Of a stretch of DNA of 64,000 nucleotides, positions 54,740 to 63,914 are shown piece by piece. The position numbers were made by a program, and so were the translations under genes. Under the pieces are notes generated by a model that was given only the letters and a program-made list of their open reading frames with translations, searched no databases and had not been told where the DNA came from. The stretch is from NCBI RefSeq assembly GCF_008831075.1, contig NZ_WBJX01000001.1, positions 290,637 through 354,636 of the forward strand, in the 5' to 3' direction. The first letter of the stretch is position 1; each line of letters begins with the position of its first letter. The stretch comes from Pseudoclavibacter terrae (GTDB taxonomy: Bacteria; Actinomycetota; Actinomycetes; Actinomycetales; Microbacteriaceae).

Positions 54740-56040
54740 GCGCGCACTCGCCCTCGCTCTCGCCCTCGCCGTCACCGATCACCGCCGCGGCGCCGCGCTA
54801 CCGGGGCCTCACCTGGGACCACCCGCGGGGCCGGCACGCGCTCGAAGCGGCGGCAGCTGTCGCCGCCCGTGACGGGCAGGCCCTCATCGAGTGGGAAGCG
54901 CATCCGCTCGAAGGCTTCGAGTCGGCGCCGATCGCCGAGCTGGCCGAGCGGTACGACCTCATCGTGCTCGACCATCCGCACCTCGGTGAAGCGCTCGCCA
55001 GCGGCTCGTTTCGGCCGCTCGACGACGTCTTCGACGCGGCGCTCCTCGAGCGGATCGCCGCTGACGCGATCGGTCCGAGCTTCACGTCGTACTCGCTCGC
55101 CGGGTCGCAGTGGGCGCTTCCGCTGGACGCGGCCACCCAGGTTGCGGCGGCACGCGTCGATCTGATCGCCGGGGAGGTGCCGACGACCTGGAGCGACGCC
55201 GTCGCGCTCTCCGAAGTCGCCCCCGTCGCGCTGTCGCTCGCAGGGCCGCACGCGTTCCTCACGTTCGCGTCCGTGCTCGCGGGGGCCGGCGCACCGATCT
55301 CCGACAGCCCTACCGAAGGACCCCTCTTCTCCTCCCGCGACGTCGCGCGGGAAGGCTTCGAGCTCCTCCGCACCATTGCCCGCCGCTCCCCGGCAGCGAC
55401 GCACCGTGAAAACCCCATCGCCCTCCTCGAGCGCATGTCCAGCGGCGACTCGCTCGCCTACGTGCCGCTCGTCTACGGGTACGTGAACTACTCGTCGCCC
55501 ACCCTGCAGTTCCGGGATGCGCCACGCTGGGCCGCATCGGCTCGCCTCGGGTCCACGATCGGCGGCACCGGCATCGCCATCTCGAGGCGCTGCCGCGTGA
55601 GCTCCGAGCTCGTCGCGCACCTCGCCTGGCTGCTCGACTCCGAGACGCAGCGCACGTTCATCCCGGAGCACGACGGTCAGCCCGGACTGCGCTCCGCGTG
55701 GCACGACGCCGACGTCAACGAGGCCGCGCACGACTTCTACGCGAACACGGCGGCGACCATCGAGGAGTCCTGGGTGCGCCCGCGGTACGACGGATACATC
55801 GCGTTCCAGACGACAGCATCCGAGCTGTTGCGCGACGCGCTGCTCAGCGACGCCACTTCTGCAGCGCAGCTCCGTGAAGCGTGCCTCGACGACCTCTCGG
55901 CGGCCTTCGCCGCATCTGCATCTGCAGGTGCACCGTCGTCTGCGGCCTCATCACCAGCGAACGCTGCATCGACGCGCATCGATGCACCGGATGCGCGCGT
56001 CCCCGCCACCCCACCCACGACGTCTGGAGTCAGCTCATGA
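54736..56040 (+). CDS. Solute-binding-protein-like protein without signal peptide
   Basis: The 434-residue protein resembles family-1 extracellular solute-binding proteins (LTWDHPRGRHALEAA, YDLIVLDHPHLGEALASG, a hinge and a C-terminal ETQRTFIPEHDGQPG...AWHD). But its N-terminus (Ser/Pro-rich, MSAHSPSLSPSPSP) has no hydrophobic signal, twin-arginine or lipobox cysteine. It overlaps the CoA-transferase stop and the hydratase start by 4 bp each, so it is translated as part of an enzyme operon and no transporter genes are near. A cytoplasmic ligand-binding or enzyme-accessory role is inferred. A ~50-residue Ala/Ser tail is low complexity. Confidence 0.75.
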   Translation: MSAHSPSLSPSPSPITAAAPRYRGLTWDHPRGRHALEAAAAVAARDGQALIEWEAHPLEGFESAPIAELAERYDLIVLDHPHLGEALASGSFRPLDDVFDAALLERIAADAIGPSFTSYSLAGSQWALPLDAATQVAAARVDLIAGEVPTTWSDAVALSEVAPVALSLAGPHAFLTFASVLAGAGAPISDSPTEGPLFSSRDVAREGFELLRTIARRSPAATHRENPIALLERMSSGDSLAYVPLVYGYVNYSSPTLQFRDAPRWAASARLGSTIGGTGIAISRRCRVSSELVAHLAWLLDSETQRTFIPEHDGQPGLRSAWHDADVNEAAHDFYANTAATIEESWVRPRYDGYIAFQTTASELLRDALLSDATSAAQLREACLDDLSAAFAASASAGAPSSAASSPANAASTRIDAPDARVPATPPTTSGVSS

Positions 56041-56831
56041 CCGACAGCCTTCCCCAGCTCGGGACCGACGAGATCCTCGTCGAGCTCGACGGCTTCACCG
56101 CGACCGTCACCATCAACCGCCCAGCGAAGCTCAACTCGGTGACGCAGGAGATGTCCGACGCGCTCGTCGCTGTCGCCACCTGGGCCAACGAAAGCGACGA
56201 CGTGCGCGTCATCATCCTCACCGGCGCGGGAGAGCGGTCGTTCTGCGCAGGCAGCGACATCCGCTCGCTCGACAAGTACGCGACACCCTGGGACTTCCGT
56301 AACCGCGAGGACTACTGCGACGCCCTCCGCGCCCTCCGCAAGCCCATCATTGCCGCCATCAACGGCTACGCCTTCGGCGGCGGGCTCGAGACGGCCATGA
56401 CCTGCGACATTCGCCTCGCCGCCGAGACCGCCTCACTCGCAGCCCCCGAGATCAAGCTCGGCTGGATCGGCGGCGGCGGGATGGCCTCCTTCCTCGCCCA
56501 CTCCGCCGGCGCGAGCAACGCCGCCCTCATGCTCCTCACGGGCGACCCCATCTCGGCGCAGCAGGCACTGTCCTGGGGGATCGTCTCCGAAGTGCTGCCC
56601 AGCCAGCAGCTGCTCGGCCGGGCCCGCGAGCTCGCCGCAGTCATCGCATCCCGGCCACCCATCGCAGCCGAGACCGCGAAGGCCAACCTGCGCGCCTCCT
56701 ACAACATGAGCCAGGACGCGGCCGTCGCCTACGAACGCGACCTCCAGACCATCACCTTCGCGACCGCCGACGCCGACGAGGGCCGTGCCGCCTTCGCCGA
56801 GAAACGCGAGGGCGTCTTCCACCGCCGCTGA
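56037..56831 (+). CDS. Enoyl-CoA hydratase/isomerase family protein
   Basis: The 264-residue protein has the crotonase fold with oxyanion-hole segments FCAGSDI and NGYAFGGGLE, and AAPEIKLGWIGGGGMASFL. It would hydrate or isomerise an acyl-CoA made by the CoA-transferase in the same operon. The start lies at an ATGA overlap. It is followed by a 957-bp repeat region. Confidence 0.9.
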   Translation: MTDSLPQLGTDEILVELDGFTATVTINRPAKLNSVTQEMSDALVAVATWANESDDVRVIILTGAGERSFCAGSDIRSLDKYATPWDFRNREDYCDALRALRKPIIAAINGYAFGGGLETAMTCDIRLAAETASLAAPEIKLGWIGGGGMASFLAHSAGASNAALMLLTGDPISAQQALSWGIVSEVLPSQQLLGRARELAAVIASRPPIAAETAKANLRASYNMSQDAAVAYERDLQTITFATADADEGRAAFAEKREGVFHRR

Positions 56832-57788
56832 CGCCGAACCGACCTGAGACCGAGCCAAGCCGAGCCGACCATGTCAGCCACCACCCTCGACTCGTTTGCT
56901 GTGCCGCCTTCGACTCGGGATGGGATTCCCGCTTCGGGATGGGTTGCAAGCCATCCGGAAGCGCGAAAGCCATCCCGAAACCGCTCTGGGCGAACCTCTC
57001 GACCGAACTTCGAGACCGGCCTCCGCCCCGGCCACCCCGCCACCGAAGCTCTCTCGGGATGGAAAAGTCGCTTCCTTCGGGGAAACTTCCCGCAACGAAG
57101 CGAGTTCCCCATCCCGAAACCGGAGGCGCCTCGGTCGTGTCTCGACCTCCGACCTCCGACCTCCGACCTCCGACCTCCGACCTCCGACCTTCGACTCGGG
57201 ATGGGATTCACGCTTCGGGATGGGTTGCAAGCCATCCGGAAACGCGAAAGCCATCCCGAAACCGCTCTGGGCGGACCTCTCGACCGAACTTCGAGACCGG
57301 CCTCCACCCCGCCACCCCCGCCCTCGCCACCCGGCCACCCCGCCACCGAAGCTCCGTCTCGGGATGGAAAAGTCGCTTCCTTCCGGAAAACTTCCCGCAA
57401 CGAAGCGAGTTCCCCATCCCGAAACCGGAGGCGCCTCGGTCGTGTCTCGACCTTCAACCTCCGACCTTCGACTCGGGATGGGATTCACGCTTCGGGATGG
57501 CTTGCAAGCCATCCGGAAGCGCGAAAGCCATCCCGAAACCGCTCGGGGCGAACCTCTCGACCGAACTTCGAGACCGGCCTCCACCCCGCCACCTCCACCC
57601 TCGCCACCCGGCGACCTCGCCACTCCGCCACCTCCACCCTCGCCACCCTCGCCACCCGGCCACCCCGCCACCCCGCCACCCCGCCACCGAAGCGTTTGAC
57701 CGGAACCTCACCACCGACTCGCCTCGACCGCCGACCACCGACTCGCCGACCGACGACCACGATCACGACCAGAACCTCAGGAGCTCAC
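56832..57788. repeat. Composite hairpin array, five 64-nt elements in order A-B-A-B-A
   Basis: Type A hairpins are at 56915-56978, 57196-57259 and 57473-57536; type B at 57054-57117 and 57359-57422. All are exactly 64 nt and begin TCGGGATGG, ending CCATCCCGA. Type A has inner CGCTTCGGGATGG/CCATCCGGAAGCG arms; type B has TCGCTTC/GAAGCGA and CGGGGAA/TTCCCG arms. Between B and A lies GGTCGTGTCTCGACC followed by a CGACCTC heptamer, seven copies at 57143-57191 but three before the last A. Between A and B lie CTCGACCGAACTTCGAG and a GCCACC-rich stretch. No credible gene lies here, although several frames are open across it. Confidence 0.92.
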
Positions 57789-59009
57789 ATGACATCGCAG
57801 CAGATGGCCTCAGGCCAGCAGCCGGCAGCCGGATGGTCGGGCAGCGCCGTCCAGGCGCTCCCCGCCGACGGGACGACGGGCACGCTCGTCGGACGGGTCT
57901 GGGACCCGGCGGTCGGCGGCCCATCACCGGTGCTGGTCACGGCTGACGGCGTTCTTGATCTGAGCGGGACCTTCGCGACCGTCAGCGACATCACCGAGTC
58001 GGTCGACCCTGCCGCTGCGGTGCGGGCCGCGTCAGCGGACGCGCCGAGCCTCGGCTCGCTCGACGAGATCTTCGCGAACACCGACCCCACCAGTCGCGAC
58101 GAGTCCAAGCCGTGGCTGCTCGCCCCCGTCGACCTGCAGGTGCTGAAGGCGGCCGGCGTGACGTTCGCGGTCTCCATGATCGAGCGCGTCATCGAGGAGC
58201 GGGTGCGCGGCGACATCGAGGCGGCGGCGAGGATGCGCGAGCAGATCCTCGCGGAGATCGGCACCGATCTCGCGAGCCTGAAGCCGGGGTCGGTCGAGGC
58301 GATGGCGCTCAAGGCGTACCTCGTGGGGGAGGGGCTGTGGAGTCAGTACCTCGAGGTCGGCATCGGCCCGGACGCGGAGATCTTCACGAAGGGGCCGACG
58401 CTCTCGGCGATGGGCACCGCCGAGCAGGTCGGCGTGCACTCCTCGTCCGAGTGGAACAACCCGGAGCCTGAGGTGGCGCTGCTCATCGCATCCACCGGCG
58501 CCATCGTCGGCGCGACGCTCGCGAACGACGTGAACCTGCGCGACGTCGAGGGACGCTCGGCGCTGCTGCTGCCGAAGGCGAAGGACAACAACGCGTCGTG
58601 CGGGCTTGGCCCGTTCATCCGCCTCTTCGACGCAGGCTTCGACCTGGACTCGGTGCGCGACATGACGGTGGACCTCGACATCGTCGGCCTCGACGGCTTC
58701 ACCCTGCACGGCTCCTCCGACCTCGCGCAGATCTCCCGCGACCCCGCCGACCTCGCCGCGCAGCTGCTCGGCCCGCACCACCAGTACCCAGACGGGGCCG
58801 TGCTCATGCTCGGCACGATGTTCGCGCCCATCGTCGACCGCGACCAGCCCGATCACGGGTTCACGCACCACGCCGGTGATGTCGTGCGGATCTCCTCACC
58901 TGCCCTCGGTAGTCTGGTGGGCCAGGTACAGACCAGCGAGGAGTGCGCGCCGTGGACATTCGGGATCGCAGCGCTCATGCGCAACCTGGCGGCCAGAAGG
59001 CTGCTGTGA
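57789..59009 (+). CDS. Fumarylacetoacetate hydrolase-family enzyme, long form
   Basis: The 406-residue protein has a ~130-residue N-terminal extension before the FAH domain, with metal-ligand region NPEPEVALLI (E-P-E), GATLANDVNLRDVEG (D) and LGPFIRLF. Long FAH proteins of this kind are known among 2-keto-3-deoxy sugar acid dehydratases/hydrolases, which fits a sugar-acid step. AGGAGCTCAC precedes the ATG; a much longer open frame from 56871 is repeat DNA. The stop overlaps the LacI start (GTGA). Confidence 0.88.
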   Translation: MTSQQMASGQQPAAGWSGSAVQALPADGTTGTLVGRVWDPAVGGPSPVLVTADGVLDLSGTFATVSDITESVDPAAAVRAASADAPSLGSLDEIFANTDPTSRDESKPWLLAPVDLQVLKAAGVTFAVSMIERVIEERVRGDIEAAARMREQILAEIGTDLASLKPGSVEAMALKAYLVGEGLWSQYLEVGIGPDAEIFTKGPTLSAMGTAEQVGVHSSSEWNNPEPEVALLIASTGAIVGATLANDVNLRDVEGRSALLLPKAKDNNASCGLGPFIRLFDAGFDLDSVRDMTVDLDIVGLDGFTLHGSSDLAQISRDPADLAAQLLGPHHQYPDGAVLMLGTMFAPIVDRDQPDHGFTHHAGDVVRISSPALGSLVGQVQTSEECAPWTFGIAALMRNLAARRLL

Positions 59010-60034
59010 CCAGGCGGTCGACGCAGAAGGTGACGCTCACCGACGTCGCGGCGTCGGCGGGGGTCTCTCCGCAGACCGTGTCGCGGGTGCTGCGGACGCC
59101 AGAGCTCGTGTCGGTCGACACCCTCGAGCGGGTGCAGTCGGCGATCGGCGCGCTCGGCTACGTGCCGAACCTGGCCGCGTCGAACCTCGCGTCGAACCGG
59201 TCGATGACGGTCGCTGCGATCGTCCCGTCGATCTCCGCGTCGGTGTTCGCGGATGCGCTGCACGGCCTCGAGGTGATGCTCTCGCCGTCCGGGTACCAGC
59301 TCTTCATCGGCACGACCGGGTACAGCCCGGAGCACGAGGAGGAGCTCGTCCGGGCCTTCCTCGGGCGTCGACCGGATGGCATGTTCATCGTCGGCGCCCA
59401 GCACACGGATGCGGCGTCGACACTGCTGCGCGCGTCCGGCATTCCCGTCGTCGAGGCGTGGGACTCGAGCGAGAATCCCGTCGACAGCCTCATCGGCTTC
59501 TCCAACGAAGATGCCGTCCGCGCGCTCGTCGAGTACGTGCGGGACAGGGGATACGCGCATCCGACGTTCGCGGGGTCGTTCCAGTCCGGCGACTTCCGTG
59601 CGGCGGCGAGGCGCGCGAGCTTCGAGGCGTCCGTCGCCGAGCTGTACCCGGGCGAGTCGGTGCGGGTCGTGGACTCCGGAGTTGCGGCGGTCGACCTCGA
59701 GACGGGGCGCGACCTGCTCGATGCGACCCTGCGCGAGCATCCCGAGACCGACGCGCTCATGTTCGCGAGCGACGTCTTCGCGGCCGGCGCCGTGCTCGAA
59801 TGCGCTCGCCGAGGCGTGTCCGTGCCAGGCGAGCTCGCCGTGACCGGCTTTGGCGACTTCGAGCTGTCGTCGCATCTCACGCCGACACTCACGACCGTGG
59901 CGGTGCCCAACCGGGAGATCGGCACGAAGGCCGGCGAGCTGCTGCTGGCTCGCATGAGCCGCGGTGGTGCGGATGCGCCAGAGGGTGAGACCGTCGACCT
60001 CGGCTTCGAGGTCGTCGCCCGCGAGAGCGCGTAG
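59006..60034 (+). CDS. LacI-family transcriptional regulator
   Basis: The 342-residue protein has the classic LacI helix (TLTDVAASAGVSPQTVSRVLRTP), hinge NLAASNLASNRSMTVAAIVP and sugar-binding core with VTGFGDFELSSHLTPTLTTV. The GTG at 59006 overlaps the preceding stop; AAGG lies upstream. The AGCGCT operators at 53269, 48969 and 34219 are natural candidates for it because the first lies at the head of its own operon. The longer frame from 58943 adds residues that overlap the FAH gene. Confidence 0.92.
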   Translation: MTRRSTQKVTLTDVAASAGVSPQTVSRVLRTPELVSVDTLERVQSAIGALGYVPNLAASNLASNRSMTVAAIVPSISASVFADALHGLEVMLSPSGYQLFIGTTGYSPEHEEELVRAFLGRRPDGMFIVGAQHTDAASTLLRASGIPVVEAWDSSENPVDSLIGFSNEDAVRALVEYVRDRGYAHPTFAGSFQSGDFRAAARRASFEASVAELYPGESVRVVDSGVAAVDLETGRDLLDATLREHPETDALMFASDVFAAGAVLECARRGVSVPGELAVTGFGDFELSSHLTPTLTTVAVPNREIGTKAGELLLARMSRGGADAPEGETVDLGFEVVARESA

Positions 60035-60470
60035 CGGCCCTCATCCACGTCGTCCGGCGGGTCGATGCGCTGAGGGCCTGGGCGGAGGGCGCGCTGCAGT
60101 CGGACTGCCAACGTTGTGGCATTGTGCCGTTCCTGCCGGTGGGGACAGCGTTTGTCCACAACTTCGTCACGGGCGCATGGTTCCGTCTCCGCTTCCGTCT
60201 CTGCTGAGTCTCCGCCCGTGCAGCTGACTCATCCGCGCGAAGGTTGTGGCTTGTTGCGCTTGGCCGGCCGCGCAACAGCATTCGGCCACAACTTTGTACT
60301 TGGTGGATGCGGGAGTCGCGAAGTGCGCCCCGCAGGGTTGTGGCTTGTTGCGCTTGGCGCCAGCGGGAATCGCATCAAGCCACAACTCTGCGGGCGGCGG
60401 GGCCGGCGGCGGCGGAAGGCCCGCCGCCGCGGGCGGCGCGGGCGGGTGGACCGCCCGCGCGGCGCCCGCC
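60035..60470. repeat. Convergent gap with three 50-nt hairpins (family C copies 4-6)
   Basis: Copies lie at 60113-60162, 60243-60292 and 60337-60386, each exactly 50 nt with GTTGTGGC at the left and (G/T)CCACAAC at the right. Copy 5 has inner TGTTGCGC/GCGCAACA and copy 6 has an 11-bp outer arm (GTTGTGGCTTG/CAAGCCACAAC). A very GC-rich stretch follows. The 436-bp gap between the LacI gene and the convergent ligase holds no credible gene. Confidence 0.88.
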
Positions 60471-62045
60471 TCAGCGGCCGCGGAGGTCCTTTCGCAGGAT
60501 CTTGCCCGACGTCGACTTCGGAATGACGTCGATGAACGCGACGGCCCGCACCTTCTTGTGCGGCGCGACGTGCTCGGCGACGAACGCCTCGACGCCAGCC
60601 TCGTCGAGCGAGGCGCCCTCGCGGCGGACGACGAACGCCTTCGGGATCTCCTGCCCGTCCGCATCCAGGGCCCCGACCACGGCCGAGTCGGTGATGTCTG
60701 GATGCGTGAGCAGCAGCGCTTCGAGCTCGGCGGGCGCGACCTGGTAGCCCTTGTACTTGATGAGCTCCTTGAGCCGGTCGACGATGGTGAACTCGCCGAG
60801 CGGACCGACGGTGGCGATGTCCCCCGTGTGCAGGAAGCCGTCGTCGTCGACGGCCTCGTGGGTCGCGTCGTCGCGACCGAGGTAGCCGAGCATGATCTGG
60901 GGGCCTCGCACCCAGATCTCGCCAGGCTCGCTCTGTCGGCCCTCGACGGCGTCGATCTCGGCGCCGGTCTCGGTTGAGACGAGCTTCACCTCGGTGTTGG
61001 CGATGGGCACGCCGACCGAGCCGAGCGGCATGCCGTTCTGCTCGAGGGGGAGCACGTGCGTGACGGGGCTCGCCTCGCTCATCCCGTACCCCTGCCTGGT
61101 GCGGGTGCCGAGGCGGTCGGCGACGGCCTTCATGAGCGCCGAGTCGATGGGGGCCGCGCCGGAGAAGACCGTGCGAACGCTCGACAGGTCGAACGTGTCG
61201 ATGAGCGGATGCTTGGCGAGCGCGACGGCGATCGGTGGGGCGATGAACAGGTAGGTGCATCGATGCGTCTCGATGATGCGGAGGAACTCGCCGAGGTCGA
61301 ACTTCGGCATCGTGACGAGGCGGGCGCGCTTCTTGATGGCGATGTTGAGGAGCACGGTCATGCCGTAGATGTGGAAGAAGGGGAGGAGCGCGAGCACCAC
61401 GTCGTCAGACTCGACGTCGAGCACCGGGTACGTCTGCACGACGTTCGCGACGAGGTTGGTGTGGCTGAGCTTGACGCCCTTGGGCTTGCCGGTGGTGCCT
61501 GAGGAGTAGGGGAGCACGGCGACGTGGGTCGCCGGGTCGAAGCTCACGTCGGGGGCGGGGAGCCCGGCGCCGAGGAGCTCGCGGAGGTCGTGGTACCCCT
61601 CGGCGCCGTCGAGGACGATGACGGCGTCCTGCTCGAGGCCCGCCGCGATGGCACCGGCGTGGGCCTGCGCGAGCAGCGGGCCGACCGTGAACAGCAGCTT
61701 CGCGCCGGAGTCGCGGAGCTGCGTCTCGATCTCCTCGGCGTTGTAGAGGGCGTTGATCGTCGTCGCCGTGGCACCCGAGCGGAGGATGCCGTGGAACACC
61801 GACGCGAACGCGGGCACGTTCGGGCAGTGCAGCGCGACGACGTCGCCCACCCCGAGCCCGCCGCCAGCGAGGGCCCCCGCGATGAGCTCGATCTGCTGCT
61901 TGAGTGCCCCGAAGCTCGTCTCGGCGCCGCTTGTGCCGTCGACGATGACGGTGCGCGCCGCATCCGCTTCGCTCAGCTCGGCGAACAGGAAGTCGAACAC
62001 CGAGACGTTCGGGATCTGCTCGTCTGGGTATGGGCTCTTGAACAC
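60471..62045 (-). CDS. Acyl-CoA ligase (4-coumarate-CoA ligase-like)
   Basis: The 524-residue ANL enzyme has AMP-binding P-loop PYSSGTTGKPKG, FSGAAPIDS, QGYGMSEASP, hinge-region TGDIATVG and DRLKELIKYKGYQVAP, and the C-terminal catalytic lysine in KSTSGKILRKDL. It activates a carboxylic acid (aryl- or fatty acid) with ATP and CoA. GTG at 62045 is fixed by AAAGGAG; the open frame upstream is not coding. Whether it feeds the enoyl-CoA operon is unknown. Confidence 0.93.
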   Translation of the reverse strand: MFKSPYPDEQIPNVSVFDFLFAELSEADAARTVIVDGTSGAETSFGALKQQIELIAGALAGGGLGVGDVVALHCPNVPAFASVFHGILRSGATATTINALYNAEEIETQLRDSGAKLLFTVGPLLAQAHAGAIAAGLEQDAVIVLDGAEGYHDLRELLGAGLPAPDVSFDPATHVAVLPYSSGTTGKPKGVKLSHTNLVANVVQTYPVLDVESDDVVLALLPFFHIYGMTVLLNIAIKKRARLVTMPKFDLGEFLRIIETHRCTYLFIAPPIAVALAKHPLIDTFDLSSVRTVFSGAAPIDSALMKAVADRLGTRTRQGYGMSEASPVTHVLPLEQNGMPLGSVGVPIANTEVKLVSTETGAEIDAVEGRQSEPGEIWVRGPQIMLGYLGRDDATHEAVDDDGFLHTGDIATVGPLGEFTIVDRLKELIKYKGYQVAPAELEALLLTHPDITDSAVVGALDADGQEIPKAFVVRREGASLDEAGVEAFVAEHVAPHKKVRAVAFIDVIPKSTSGKILRKDLRGR

Positions 62046-62215
62046 GGCGATCTCCTTTGATCGGAATGCAGGCGGCGCGGCGGTCGGGTTGTGCCCGGCC
62101 GGGCCGTGTCTGGCGGATGCACGTGTCGCATCCGCTGCCCATCTTGCGCACCGCACATGGGAACGACCCCAGCGCGGGGCCCGCTGGGGCGGACCGCGCC
62201 GCCCGCCAGTTCCAG

Positions 62216-62620
62216 CTAGGCGACCGCGGCGACTGCCTCGATCTCGACGAGCTGGTCGTCGTAGCCGAGCACGGTGACGCCGAGGAGGGTGCTCGGTACG
62301 TCGTGGTCGCCGAAGGCGTCCCGGATGACTTCCCACGCGGTGACGAGGTCGGCCTGCGATGACGATGCGACGAGCACGCGCGTGCTGGCGACGTCCTCGA
62401 GGCGCGCCCCGGCTTCGGCGAGGGCGACGCGCAGGTTCTCGACGCACTTCGCGGCTTGGCCCGCGTAGTCGCCGATGGCGGTGGTCGTGCCGTCGTCGTT
62501 GAGGGGGCAGGCGCCTGCTGGGAAGACGAGGCGTGCACCCGCGTCGACGGTGGATGCGTAGGCGTATTCGGCGGTGTCGCTGAGCGTGTTGGCGCGGATG
62601 AGGGAGACGTAGCTGGACAT
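62216..62620 (-). CDS. RidA/YjgF-family protein
   Basis: The 134-residue protein is one RidA domain: IRANTLSDTAEYAYASTVDAGARLVFPAGACPLNDDG, QAAKCVENLRVALAEAGARLEDV with the conserved arginine, and VEIEAVA at the end. RidA proteins hydrolyse reactive enamines/imines made by PLP enzymes; this longer N-terminus is typical of a subgroup of unknown specificity. AGGAGGACACC precedes the ATG. Confidence 0.9.
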   Translation of the reverse strand: MSSYVSLIRANTLSDTAEYAYASTVDAGARLVFPAGACPLNDDGTTTAIGDYAGQAAKCVENLRVALAEAGARLEDVASTRVLVASSSQADLVTAWEVIRDAFGDHDVPSTLLGVTVLGYDDQLVEIEAVAAVA

Positions 62621-62660
62621 GGTGTCCTCCTGGTGGTCGGCGTGCGGGTGGATGCGTGGG

Positions 62661-63740
62661 CTACGCGGGGCGGGCTGGCGGCGCGACCTGCGTGGTGCGG
62701 CGCGCGAACTGGGGGAGCACGAACAGCGCATCCACGACCCGGAATCGGCGCAGCCAGCAGGCGAGGTACGCGACGGCGAGGGCGCCGAGGAAGCAGGCGG
62801 GCAGGGAGATGTTGGGGTTGGTGACGCCGAGGTCGCTGAGGGTGTTCGTGATCCACACCTGTGTCGGGAAGTGCACGAGGTAGAACACCACCGAGTTGCG
62901 GCCGATGTACTGGAGCCACCTGGCGCGGTCGTGGCTGTGACCCTGGTGGGAGCCGGTGAGTCGGCGCACGGCCATGACGGTGCCCGCGATGCCCGCGATC
63001 ACGACGGGCAGGAGCTCGAGGCGGTGCGCGTCGAAGCCGGCCGTCATGGCGTTCGTGTAGCCACGGTTGCCGGCGATGATGAACGCCCCGAAGCCGGTTG
63101 CGATGGCGAGGCACACCCACATGAGGGTGCGCGTCTCGAAGCGGGAGAGTCGCGAGCCGAGGCGCACGCAGAGGTGCCCGGCGAAGAAGAAGCCGCCGTA
63201 GTAGCAGAGGTTGGAGAAGTCGCCGTCGGGCAGCGGCCAGCTGGCGATCCACAGCACGGCGGGGACCACCCCGAACCAGGTGCCGGGGATGCGCGCGAGG
63301 AGTGGGGCGACGGCGTAGTAGACGGCGAGGAAGAAGATGAACCACAGCCAGTTGTTCGGGATCCAGAAGAACGGGTCCCGCAGGTCGGTGTAGCCCTCGG
63401 TGAGCATGCCGATGACCATCCACACGAGGTATGGCCAGATGAGGGTGCGCACCTTGTTCCAGTAGTAGGTGCCTGGCGGTTTCGCGAGCGAGCGGGTGAG
63501 CAGCACGCCGGAGAGGAGGAAGAGGAGGCTCATCCGGTATGGCGCGAAGAACGAGTTGATGTCGTTGACGACGCGGCCCGAGCTGATGCCGCCGAACATC
63601 CACGGGATGGCGGTGGCGTGCAGCAGCACGACGAGGAGGATCGCGCCTCCTCGGATGAGGTCCATCCAGCGGGCCCGGGATGCGCCGCTCGGGGCGCGGG
63701 AGCCGGTCGGCGGCTGGGACTGCGGGGAGGGTGAGGTCAT
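62661..63740 (-). CDS. Membrane acyltransferase family 3 protein
   Basis: The 359-residue protein has about ten membrane helices and the family start RWMDLIRGGAILLVVLLHAT, with the catalytic histidine in LLHAT. It O-acylates a surface sugar or lipid from cytoplasmic acyl-CoA. ATG at 63740 is preferred; the frame stays open to 63896 through low-complexity DNA. Confidence 0.88.
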   Translation of the reverse strand: MTSPSPQSQPPTGSRAPSGASRARWMDLIRGGAILLVVLLHATAIPWMFGGISSGRVVNDINSFFAPYRMSLLFLLSGVLLTRSLAKPPGTYYWNKVRTLIWPYLVWMVIGMLTEGYTDLRDPFFWIPNNWLWFIFFLAVYYAVAPLLARIPGTWFGVVPAVLWIASWPLPDGDFSNLCYYGGFFFAGHLCVRLGSRLSRFETRTLMWVCLAIATGFGAFIIAGNRGYTNAMTAGFDAHRLELLPVVIAGIAGTVMAVRRLTGSHQGHSHDRARWLQYIGRNSVVFYLVHFPTQVWITNTLSDLGVTNPNISLPACFLGALAVAYLACWLRRFRVVDALFVLPQFARRTTQVAPPARPA

Positions 63741-63914
63741 TGCGGATGCGCGTCTGGTTGGGAGCTGCCGGGGCGCGACGGCGGTGCCTCGGCAGTGTCC
63801 GACCATACGCGACTCGTGGCGGTGGGGGTCTTGCCTCGCCCCTGATGCGGGAATCCGACCGCACGCATCCGCGTGCATCCGCGTGCACGCACGCACCTCC
63901 GGACTGCGCGCAGA
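63741..63914. other. Upstream region of the acyltransferase gene
   Basis: This 174-bp stretch has the direct repeat CGCATCCGCGTGCATCCGCGTG near 63862-63885 and no gene or clear promoter that I can defend. Confidence 0.35.

Noticed and set aside
57143..57191. Possible CRISPR-like array (regular short repeats)
   Set aside because: The 7-bp CGACCTC units are directly tandem with no spacers, and no cas genes are present.
56871..59009. A 712-residue open frame covering the repeat region and the FAH-family gene
   Set aside because: The first ~306 residues are translated hairpin repeats; the ribosome site AGGAGCTCAC and domain start favour 57789.
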